A DNA stretch of 12,205 nucleotides from the NCBI GenBank assembly GCA_944372745.1, contig CALWAB010000045.1:1-12205 (forward strand). Direction: 5' to 3'. The notes beneath the pieces are model-generated. The model made no database searches and was not told the origin of the DNA. It worked only from the letters and a program-made list of their open reading frames with translations. The DNA comes from an uncultured Clostridia bacterium. Lineage in GTDB: Bacteria; Bacillota; Clostridia; Christensenellales; UBA1242. Every line of letters begins with the position of its first letter. Position 1 is the stretch's first letter. Shown piece by piece: positions 6,367 to 11,933 of this stretch. The position numbers were made by a program, and so were the translations under genes.

Positions 6367-8046
6367 ATGAAAAAGGGTTTAATTGATTTGCACATCCATT
6401 CCACTTATAGCAAGGAAGGTATCACGACCGAGCCTAGTGATATTATAGAACTTGCTATAATAAAGGGGGTGGAAACGCTGGCTATCACTGACCACAATAC
6501 TACAATGGGTTGCATACAAGCGCTTAAATACATTGAAAAAAATCCTGAATTGTGTGAAGATTTGAATTTTATCACAGGCATAGAAATATCTTGTGACACC
6601 ACAAGTGTGATGTCATTTAGGGACGAAAATGACCATTTGCGTTCTTCTCTTGCTGGGGGAGTGCATATTTTGGGGTATGGAATAGACCCATATCATCAAG
6701 GCTTTATAGATATGGCACGCTTTTATGCGACTGACACAGGTAAACGCACTTTAGCATTATATAAGTACATAAAGAGATTTTATGGAATTACTCTTGATAA
6801 AGACAATTTATTCAAAATTGTAAAAGATACTGAAGAACAATTACAAGCAAAAGATGATGACCCTGATTTAATTTTAGAAAGTGTGCTTGTTCGTGCTTTG
6901 ACAACTGGTAGAAATGCACCTTTGGGACGCAAAAACCAATACGAAAATTTTTATAAAAATATAATCAAGAGAGATAAGCAAACTTATGAAGATTATATGT
7001 ATAGATTAAAAAAGACATTTAATTCAGTCAATGGCGAACTTGATGAAGTGGCAAAACAAGACATTTATGAAATGATGGCACTCATTGAAGACTCTGGCGG
7101 TGTAGCAGTTATTGCACACCCAACATTTTATAGACCAAAGCGAGAACTTGCAGTTGCAGACTTTGAAATCTTGCGTGAATTTGTGGACAAGGTAACAAGC
7201 CATTATAATGAACAAACGGGCGAGTTTATGCGTGGAATCGTAGGCATAGAACTATTGCACGGTTCTAGCTTTGACGACCAATTCCGTTTTAAATTCTATG
7301 ACAATTTGATTAAACAAAAAGGCTTGTACATTACAGGGGGAAGTGATTCGCACATAAATAGCATTAAGACAAATAATTTAGGCTATATTAGGCAAAATTT
7401 TTCAATCAAACGCCTTGATTTTGTTGACAATTTTGATAGCATTATAGCATTGAGTCAAAAGGCTACAAGTATTAAAAAACAAAAAGAGCGTGATTATGCT
7501 ATATTAAAAGGTCCACAATTTCATAAAAATGTGGACGAACAAGTTGTATTATTTAATGATTATAAAAGGGTGTGTGCTTCCGAAATTATTGAGAGTCAAA
7601 CAATTTCTAAGAAATTATTATCCTTTGAAAATGAAATTTCTGCGTGTATGTTTGCACTTAAAGAGAAATTATTTAGCGACATTGACATAGAAAAGAATGA
7701 CCATAAGAATCCAGATACATTGAAAGAGTGGACAGGGCTATACAATATGTATATGCAATCAATTATTGACAACAAAGATGTATTTTTTGGCAATAAAGAT
7801 GTATTTTATGATTGGTTACAACATAGACTTGAGTTTGTCAATCAGGCAAGCGAAGAACTCTATGAATTATCTGCACTAGATGCGGACAATCAATTACAAA
7901 AGAATAAAGGAGTGGACAATCCGCACTTTACTGAAACGCGTGGCATAATGAAGGACATTTCAAAGAAAATGGATAGGGAAATAGCCATTTATAGTGCAGA
8001 AAAATTATTACAAAATGATTTAATTAAAGGAATAGAGAGGGCTTAG
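6367..8046 (+). CDS. PHP-domain metal-dependent phosphoesterase with C-terminal extension
   Basis: The N-terminal two thirds is a PHP domain, a trinuclear-metal phosphoesterase fold. Visible metal-binding motifs are DLHIHS (D7, H9, H11), TDHNT (D42, H43), GIEIS (E73), AHPTF (H251) and GSDSH (D327, H329). The nearest known relatives are the TrpH/RNase AM-type enzymes, which hydrolyse nucleoside 3',5'-bisphosphates or short RNA 5' ends; the substrate here is unproven. Those enzymes are about 280-300 aa. This one is 559 aa, with an insertion of about 150 aa between E73 and H251 and an unrecognised, mostly helical C-terminal region of about 220 aa. The ATG at 6367 is chosen because GAAGGAAAA (6351-6359) precedes it; an in-frame TTG at 6316 is inside the promoter. 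It is monocistronic. Confidence 0.9.
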   Translation: MKKGLIDLHIHSTYSKEGITTEPSDIIELAIIKGVETLAITDHNTTMGCIQALKYIEKNPELCEDLNFITGIEISCDTTSVMSFRDENDHLRSSLAGGVHILGYGIDPYHQGFIDMARFYATDTGKRTLALYKYIKRFYGITLDKDNLFKIVKDTEEQLQAKDDDPDLILESVLVRALTTGRNAPLGRKNQYENFYKNIIKRDKQTYEDYMYRLKKTFNSVNGELDEVAKQDIYEMMALIEDSGGVAVIAHPTFYRPKRELAVADFEILREFVDKVTSHYNEQTGEFMRGIVGIELLHGSSFDDQFRFKFYDNLIKQKGLYITGGSDSHINSIKTNNLGYIRQNFSIKRLDFVDNFDSIIALSQKATSIKKQKERDYAILKGPQFHKNVDEQVVLFNDYKRVCASEIIESQTISKKLLSFENEISACMFALKEKLFSDIDIEKNDHKNPDTLKEWTGLYNMYMQSIIDNKDVFFGNKDVFYDWLQHRLEFVNQASEELYELSALDADNQLQKNKGVDNPHFTETRGIMKDISKKMDREIAIYSAEKLLQNDLIKGIERA

Positions 8047-8047
8047 G

Positions 8048-8181
8048 AAGGGAACTAATTGTTCCCTTTACTCTTTGACTTTTATCTAGGGGATTTCATC
8101 CACTTAAAATTTGAAAGGGAACTACCTGTTCCCCTTCACTTTGTTTGTTTCTAGGGGATTTCATCCCCTTGAACCCTAGTA
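8048..8181. repeat. Two tandem copies of a 67-bp unit with paired hairpins
   Basis: Unit 1 (8048-8114) and unit 2 (8115-8181) share the same order: a hairpin GGGAAC-N5-GTTCCC (8050-8066 and 8117-8133), a T-rich stretch, then CTAGGGGATTTCATCC (from about 8086 and 8151). Unit 1 begins one base after the stop of the PHP gene, so its first hairpin (8-bp stem AAGGGAAC/GTTCCCTT plus T-rich DNA) may end that transcript. Unit 2 runs into repeat copy A on the other strand. Its CTAGGGGAT hairpin is the same motif that closes copy B. Confidence 0.7.
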
Positions 8182-8377
8182 GGGGTGATGCTACCCCGTG
8201 GCGTGGTCTTAAGTTTGTACTTGTACTCACTAGTAGGTTCTCTCAAAGTGTTGACCACTGCCGTATGCTAATACTCCTGCACCTGTGGACTTTTAGAGTG
8301 ACACTAGCCCAACTTTAATACTAAAAACAAAAATAAAAAACTTTATGCTTTCGCACAAAGTTTTTTAGTACTAAGTT
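8151..8377 (-). repeat. Structured repeat, copy A (full length)
   Basis: Read on the minus strand from 8377 to 8151, this matches copy B at 10342-10580 over its whole length. It begins with a long hairpin (8377-8311) capped by GAAA: AACTTTGTGC-GAAA-GCATAAAGTT (8362-8339), inside outer arms CTTAGTACTAAAAA and TTTTTAGTATTAAAG. Next come GGGCTAGTGT, then the core TACGGCAGTGGTCA (8266-8253) and CTTTGAGAGAAC, then GACCACGCC, a GGGGT/ACCCC hairpin (about 8195-8180) and a final AGGGGATGAAATCCCCT hairpin. Differences from B fall in stems and often keep pairing. It could be a non-coding RNA or a non-autonomous mobile repeat. No ORF fills it. Confidence 0.75.
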
Positions 8378-8398
8378 ACAAAATTAATTATGGCTTGA

Positions 8399-8438
8399 TA
8401 GCGGAAATTTTTCAGGTTTATCACAAAAATTTCCGCTA
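8399..8438. repeat. Perfect 14-bp inverted repeat
   Basis: TAGCGGAAATTTTT (8399-8412) and its exact reverse complement (8425-8438) enclose a 12-nt loop. No T-tract follows directly on either strand, so it is not a classical terminator. It may be a protein-binding site, an RNA-processing site or a remnant of a mobile element end. Confidence 0.6.
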
Positions 8439-8500
8439 AGTATTTGACTAAATTTTTTTATTTTTGCTTAATTTAGATAGTTTAAATTCATAATAAAATG

Positions 8501-8529
8501 TGGTATGAATCAAATTCATACCATTTTTT
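8501..8529. terminator. Terminator for the double-HTH gene
   Basis: A perfect 10-bp stem TGGTATGAAT (8501-8510) / ATTCATACCA (8514-8523) with a 3-nt loop lies 16 bp beyond the stop of the minus-strand gene. On the plus strand it ends in TTTTTT (8524-8529). On the minus strand it ends in ACATTTTATT, a weaker tract, so it may work in both directions. Confidence 0.6.
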
Positions 8530-8544
8530 AAGTTGTGCCAATGA

Positions 8545-8961
8545 TTACTTTAATAGGTCATCTATTTTGCAATCTAAATAGTTGGCTAGAGATATTACAT
8601 TTGACAATCTAGGTGGGCGACCTTTTTGCCACATATAATAGGTATTTTTAGAAAAACCTAAATCTTTGCACAATTTTGTTACTGTTAAGTTTTGTGCATT
8701 TATTGCATTAGATAAGTTTTTGTAAAAATTTTCAGGCGGATATTTGTATTCTGTGAAATTATTTTCGTCCGCTAATTCAAATAAATAATCAAATGATATG
8801 TTTAAATAGTTTGCAATAGACATTGCATTTTGTAAACTTGGAGTATATTTATCAAAATGATAATATGTGTATAGGGGTATTAATTTTTGATTATATAATT
8901 CTTTTAGACTAATACCTTTTTCATCAAGTACATTTAATAACAATTCGTTGAAATTTGCCAT
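8545..8961 (-). CDS. Transcription regulator with two XRE-type HTH domains
   Basis: The 138-aa protein is almost entirely two Cro/C1-type helix-turn-helix domains in tandem (about 5-62 and 79-138). The repeat is visible by eye: PSLQNAMSIANYLNISFDYL (41-60) parallels PRLSNVISLANYLDCKIDDL (118-137). Domain 2 has the classic order CKDLGFSKNTYYMWQKGRPP. No dimerisation, peptidase or ligand-binding domain is attached, so the two domains may bind a paired or asymmetric operator as a monomer or dimer. The ATG at 8961 has AAGGA 7 bp upstream. It diverges from two small ORFs whose promoter region overlaps its own, the usual layout of a repressor controlling itself and its neighbours. DNA binding is confident; the targets are inferred. 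Confidence 0.88.
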   Translation of the reverse strand: MANFNELLLNVLDEKGISLKELYNQKLIPLYTYYHFDKYTPSLQNAMSIANYLNISFDYLFELADENNFTEYKYPPENFYKNLSNAINAQNLTVTKLCKDLGFSKNTYYMWQKGRPPRLSNVISLANYLDCKIDDLLK

Positions 8962-8989
8962 TTTATTTTCCTTGATAAAATTTTTGCAA

Positions 8990-9036
8990 AAAATAAGAGT
9001 ATTTAGTTGGCCTTGTCACTAAGAGTACGCTATAAT
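8990..9036. promoter_or_regulatory. Overlapping divergent promoters with candidate operators
   Basis: Plus-strand promoter: TTGGCC (9007-9012), 18-bp spacer, perfect TATAAT (9031-9036), serving the small ORFs. Minus-strand candidate: GTGACA (9019-9014), 18-bp spacer, TATTTT (8995-8990), serving the HTH gene. The octamer TAAGAGTA occurs twice, at 8994-9001 and 9020-9027, 26 bp apart, one next to each -10 box. A dyad TTAGT-N10-ACTAA (9003-9022) lies between the promoters. These are plausible binding sites for the adjacent double-HTH protein; binding itself is inference. Confidence 0.5.
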
Positions 9037-9065
9037 GATATGAAACCAATAAAAAGGAGCGAAAA

Positions 9066-9206
9066 ATGACTAAAGAAGAAATTTTAGAATACTTAAAAAT
9101 TTCTATAATGAAAGATTTGACAAATAGAATAGAAATTATACAAAATGGCACAATTTTATATTTACAAGACAATACAAAAGTTTTAATAGAGTGTGTGGAA
9201 TTATAA
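9066..9206 (+). CDS. Small hypothetical protein, 46 aa
   Basis: An ATG at 9066 follows AAAAAGGAG (9051-9059) at good spacing, 30 bp after a perfect -10 box, and opens a 46-codon frame ending TAA (9204-9206). The product begins MTKEEILEYLKI (helical) and ends in two likely beta strands (TILYLQDNTKVLIECVEL). I know no family for it. It is the first gene of a two-gene unit, divergent from the double-HTH regulator. The second ORF starts 14 bp later with its own strong ribosome binding site. Possible roles are an antirepressor, toxin or antitoxin, or DNA mimic; none can be chosen from sequence. Confidence 0.65.
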   Translation: MTKEEILEYLKISIMKDLTNRIEIIQNGTILYLQDNTKVLIECVEL

Positions 9207-9220
9207 AAAAGGAGAATAAT

Positions 9221-9403
9221 ATGTATCAAACAATATTGAAAGGGAGTAAAACTAAATATCAAGCAAAATTGACTTTGGAAAACAACAAAGAATTTAATGA
9301 ATACTTTAACGAATTATTAGATGAATTTGATGCTAAAAAAGTGGGCAGCACTTTACAATTTAAAAATGGGAAACAAATAAACATCGTGACTAGATTTATA
9401 TAA
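9221..9403 (+). CDS. Small hypothetical protein, 60 aa
   Basis: The ATG at 9221 is chosen over an in-frame GTG at 9191, because AAAAAAGGAGA (9205-9214) lies 6 bp before the ATG while the GTG would overlap the preceding ORF without a ribosome binding site. The 60-aa product is charged, with a helical acidic middle (NNKEFNEYFNELLDEFDAKK, 20-39) between strand-like ends. Its C-terminus (GSTLQFKNGKQINIVTRF) loosely parallels the end of the 46-aa neighbour (GTILYLQDNTKVLIECVE), hinting at a shared fold. Function unknown. It is co-transcribed with the upstream small ORF and probably controlled by the divergent HTH protein. Confidence 0.7.
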   Translation: MYQTILKGSKTKYQAKLTLENNKEFNEYFNELLDEFDAKKVGSTLQFKNGKQINIVTRFI

Positions 9404-9506
9404 TGATTTAGTGTTATAAAATTAGGCACAATCTTGAGCAAAATTCTAGTACAAAATAAATATCTTCAATGCGTGACAACGCAATAAAGTACTTGTATAT
9501 GGGAAT

Positions 9507-9600
9507 GGGTGCAAAGGCACAACGCCATAGTTTTTGTAGAGTACCTAGAGACAATTTAGCACATAAATAACTTATTTTGCTTAAAAATTTTTGGCTAAAT
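9507..9600 (+). repeat. Structured repeat, diverged partial copy D1
   Basis: Positions 9507-9579 align with 10296-10367 (copy D2 running into B) with a single 1-nt gap: GGGTGC (9507-9512), GCCATAGT (9524-9531), AGTAC (9540-9544) and ACATAAA (9561-9567) are shared. The outer hairpin arms differ from those of B yet still pair perfectly: ATTTAGC (9554-9560) with GCTAAAT (9594-9600). The rest of the 358-bp gap between 9403 and 9762 holds a small TGCG/CGCA hairpin (9469-9482) and the gtrA promoter. Confidence 0.55.
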
Positions 9601-9615
9601 GCACAAAAAAAATTA

Positions 9616-9644
9616 TTGATTTTCTTAAAAAATGGTGTTATACT
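9616..9644 (+). promoter_or_regulatory. Promoter for the GtrA-family gene
   Basis: TTGATT (9616-9621), 17-bp spacer and TATACT (9639-9644) with an extended -10 TG (TGTTATACT). This predicts an AT-rich leader of about 110 nt. Weaker alternatives closer to the gene are TTGCAC/TACAAT (9693-9721) and TTGCAT/CATAAT (9699-9727), both with 17-bp spacers. Confidence 0.5.
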
Positions 9645-9761
9645 ACATACATTAAATCACAAAAATTAGATTTTATTATTTTAATTTAAAATTTGCACTT
9701 GCATAATAAAATAGATACAATCATAATTTATGGTAGTTACTTGTGGTTATAAGGGGATAAA

Positions 9762-10217
9762 ATGGACAGCAAGAAAAAAGAAAATCTATGGCAGGCATTT
9801 AAATTTTTGTGCTTTTCAGCGTCTGCAGGTATTATACAAATGGGGTTATTTACACTCCTTAATGAACTCATAGCGTGGTCTTATTGGCCAAGTTATTTAA
9901 TATCATTAGTGGCATCTATTATCTGGAATTTTACATTTAATAGACACTTTACTTTTAAGTCAGCAAACAATATTCCTAAGGCAATGGGACTAGTATTGTT
10001 GTATTATTGTGTATTCACACCGCTATCTACTTGGTGGGGACAAGCAATGGCAGATGCCCATATCAATGAATACATAGTGCTTGCGTTTACAATGATTGTT
10101 AATTTTGTTACCGAATTTTTGTATCAACGCTTTGTGGTATTTAGAAAGTCCATTAATACAAATGAAAGAGCAAAAAGACAAATGGAATTAAAAGCAGAAA
10201 AAGCACAAGAAAATTAG
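9762..10217 (+). CDS. GtrA-family membrane protein
   Basis: The 151-aa protein has four hydrophobic helices (about 14-36, 41-60, 74-92, 104-124) and the family signatures FLCFSASAGIIQMGLF at helix 1, IIWNFTFNRHFTF after helix 2 and NFVTEFLYQRFVVF at helix 4, ending in a charged cytosolic tail. GtrA-like proteins are small membrane proteins linked to moving or using polyprenyl-phosphate sugars in cell-surface glycan synthesis. Here no glycosyltransferase gene is adjacent, so the partner is unknown. The ATG follows AAGGGGATAAA. The gene sits alone between repeat copies D1 and D2. Confidence 0.9.
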   Translation: MDSKKKENLWQAFKFLCFSASAGIIQMGLFTLLNELIAWSYWPSYLISLVASIIWNFTFNRHFTFKSANNIPKAMGLVLLYYCVFTPLSTWWGQAMADAHINEYIVLAFTMIVNFVTEFLYQRFVVFRKSINTNERAKRQMELKAEKAQEN

Positions 10218-10250
10218 ATACTAGGATATGACATTATCACTGATTAGGGA

Positions 10251-10341
10251 CTTATAAGCAAGTATTAGTACAAACTTTAGACCACAGCATAGAGTGGGTG
10301 CGATGGCGCACTGCCATAGTCTTTGGTAAGTACTTAGCCAT
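10251..10341 (+). repeat. Structured repeat, partial copy D2
   Basis: AAGTATTAGTACAA (10260-10273) and AGACCAC...CATAG (about 10279-10292) match the second half of the core in copy B (10496-10527), placing D2 one repeat period (236 bp) upstream of B. It then carries a GTGCG/CGCAC hairpin (10298-10311) and shares GCCATAGT and AGTAC with D1. It lacks the front half of the repeat. It begins about 30 bp after the GtrA stop and runs directly into copy B. Confidence 0.55.
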
Positions 10342-10580
10342 AACTTAGTACATAAAAAATTATTTTGTGTGTAAGCACAAAAATAAAATTTTATATAGGT
10401 CTTAGTACTAAAGTGGGCTAGTGTTACTTCCAAGACCACAGGTCAAGGGTACTTGCGTACGGCAGTGGTCACCGCTTTGAGAGAACTTACAAAGTAAGTA
10501 TTAGTACAAGCCCAAGACCACGCCATAGGGTGGCATCACCCTTGTCCTTGTCTAGGGTTCTAGGGGATGAAATCCCCTAG
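10342..10580 (+). repeat. Structured repeat, copy B (full length)
   Basis: It opens with a long hairpin. Outer arms ACTTAGTAC (10343-10351) and GTACTAAAGT (10405-10414) enclose an inner stem capped by the GNRA loop GTAA (10371-10374). Then follow GGGCTAGTGTTACTT, GACCAC (10434-10439) pairing with GTGGTC (10465-10470), core TACGGCAGTGGTCA and TTTGAGAGAAC (10476-10486), AAGTAAGTATTA pairing back to TAGTGTTACTT with one bulged G, a GGGTG/CACCC hairpin (10528-10541) and a perfect 9-bp stem CTAGGGGAT/ATCCCCTAG (10560-10580). The whole order matches copy A on the other strand. Candidate structured RNA; no promoter is obvious directly upstream. Confidence 0.75.
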
Positions 10581-10604
10581 AAAATCAATTTGCCTGCACT
10601 CTCA

Positions 10605-10790
10605 AATCTTTGTGCGAAAGCACAAAGATTTTTTATTTTTGTTTTTAGTATTAAAGTGGGCTAGTAGTACATACCAAGACTACAGGTGCAGTCAACTATA
10701 GTACGGCATTGGTCACTGCTTTGAGAGAATCTACAATGCAAGTACTAGTACTGACTAAGCCCACGCCATAGGGTGGCATCACCCTTGTCC
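10605..10790 (+). repeat. Structured repeat, copy C (3'-shortened)
   Basis: A perfect 11-bp stem AATCTTTGTGC/GCACAAAGATT (10605-10630) with a GAAA loop is followed by TTTTTT and by TTTTTAGTATTAAAG, identical to copy A. Then come GGGCTAG, core GTACGGCATTGGTCA and TTTGAGAGAA, AAGTACTAGTAC (10740-10751), GCCCACGCC and the GGGTG/CACCC hairpin (10771-10784). It lacks the outer left arm of the hairpin and the final CTAGGGGAT stem, ending instead near TGCCGC and a 7-T tract (10797-10803). The first hairpin with its T-tract could also act as a terminator. Confidence 0.7.
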
Positions 10791-10927
10791 TGCCGCTTTT
10801 TTTAACAAAATTGACATAAACAAAGTATATTTATTAAAGTTGTATGTTAAAAATTTCCGTGTGAATATTTTGTGTGCAAATGTCAACAAATAAGAAAGAA
10901 GTGTAGCGTATAACAATAGTTAAATAT

Positions 10928-10956
10928 TTGACTTTTTTTATCAAAAGCGGTATTAT
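10928..10956 (+). promoter_or_regulatory. Promoter for the ABC transporter operon
   Basis: TTGACT (10928-10933), 17-bp spacer and TATTAT (10951-10956); an overlapping TATAAT (10954-10959) would give a 20-bp spacer. A dyad TTTGA-N9-TCAAA (10927-10945) overlaps the -35 region and could be an operator. The stretch 10804-10926 upstream is AT-rich and holds no other feature I can support. Confidence 0.55.
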
Positions 10957-10982
10957 AATAATAAAGAAATTGAAGGTGATAT

Positions 10983-11933
10983 ATGAATGTTATTGAACTT
11001 CAAAATTTGACTAAGGACTATGGTCACGGAAGGGGCATTTTTGATGTCAATATCAATGTCGAAAAAGGGCAAGTCTATGGCTTTCTAGGTCCAAATGGTG
11101 CGGGCAAATCTACCGCTATTCGACATATTATGGGCTTTTCAAAACCAGATAAAGGCAGTGTGCGTGTGTATGGCTACGACAGTTTTAAAGATTATGATAA
11201 ATTCTTTGATAAAGTGGGCTATATACCGGGCGAAATTGCATTGCCTGAAGGGTTGACAGGCACGGAATTTATTAAAATGATGGGCGATTTGCGTCACTCT
11301 AAAGACAATCCCAAAGTCAAGGAATTGCTAGACCTTTTTGAACTTGACCCTCGATTCGAAACAAAGCGTATGAGTCTTGGAGATAAGCGAAAATTGGCAA
11401 TAATTGTGGCATTTATGAATGACCCAGAATTGCTTGTATTAGATGAGCCTACAAGTGGACTTGACCCTGTGATGCAAGAAGTTTTTATTGATTACATACA
11501 TAAAGAAAAAGAACGCGGTAAGACAATATTTTTGTCATCTCATATTTTTAAAGAAATTGAAGACACTTGCGACCTGATTTCAATCATAAAAGACGGTAAA
11601 ATTATCACAACATTTAACGGAGATAAAATAAAACATAGCAAAAATAAATCATATAAATGTAAATTTACAAGCCCTGAAGATATGCAGTCTTTCTTAGGGA
11701 AAATGAAGAAACATCCACTATATTCTCGTGCGCAAAACAAAGAATTTTACATTAGTAAAGTAGAGAACAAGAAAAACCAAGTTATTGTCAATATTGTAGA
11801 CAACAATATAAATGCACTAGTACAGTTATTGACTGAGTATAAACTCATTGCATTTAAGCAAGTCGAATTTACGCTTGAAGACTATTTTATGCAATTCTAT
11901 ATAGAAGACAAACATTATGGGGGTGCATTATGA
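10983..11933 (+). CDS. ABC transporter ATP-binding protein (first of two)
   Basis: The ATPase subunit binds and hydrolyses ATP to drive a membrane partner. Visible motifs: Walker A GPNGAGKST (36-44), signature MSLGDKRKL (130-138, a non-canonical form of LSGGQ), Walker B LLVLDEP (150-156) with Asp154 and Glu155, D-loop SGLD (158-161) and H-loop His187. After the 215-residue ATPase core comes a C-terminal domain of about 100 aa. This is the layout of bacitracin-type and ABC-2-type ATPases that work in drug, antibiotic-peptide or lipid export. The ATG follows AAGGTGAT. Its stop overlaps the next start (ATGA), showing translational coupling. The permease would lie beyond the window. Substrate unknown. 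Confidence 0.93.
   Translation: MNVIELQNLTKDYGHGRGIFDVNINVEKGQVYGFLGPNGAGKSTAIRHIMGFSKPDKGSVRVYGYDSFKDYDKFFDKVGYIPGEIALPEGLTGTEFIKMMGDLRHSKDNPKVKELLDLFELDPRFETKRMSLGDKRKLAIIVAFMNDPELLVLDEPTSGLDPVMQEVFIDYIHKEKERGKTIFLSSHIFKEIEDTCDLISIIKDGKIITTFNGDKIKHSKNKSYKCKFTSPEDMQSFLGKMKKHPLYSRAQNKEFYISKVENKKNQVIVNIVDNNINALVQLLTEYKLIAFKQVEFTLEDYFMQFYIEDKHYGGAL

Noticed and set aside
8048..8540. Known housekeeping RNA such as tmRNA, RNase P RNA or tRNA
   Set aside because: None of the conserved core sequences I know for these RNAs appears on either strand, and no cloverleaf could be drawn.
9191..9220. GTG start giving a 70-aa version of the second small ORF
   Set aside because: The GTG overlaps the preceding ORF without a ribosome binding site, whereas the ATG at 9221 has a strong one.
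8963..9262. Minus-strand ORF of 99 aa
   Set aside because: It is antisense to the two small plus-strand ORFs and runs across the shared promoter region; its composition is the hydrophobic pattern typical of an antisense shadow.
10221..10439. Minus-strand ORF of 72 aa downstream of gtrA
   Set aside because: It falls inside the structured repeats D2 and B, has no ribosome binding site, and is not kept in the other copies.
10251..10790. CRISPR array
   Set aside because: The repeat period is about 240 bp, repeats are imperfect and structured throughout, there are no unique spacers of constant size and no cas genes.
8048..10800. Insertion sequence or transposon with its own transposase
   Set aside because: No transposase or recombinase gene is present and no clear terminal inverted repeats or target duplications were seen; a non-autonomous element remains possible.
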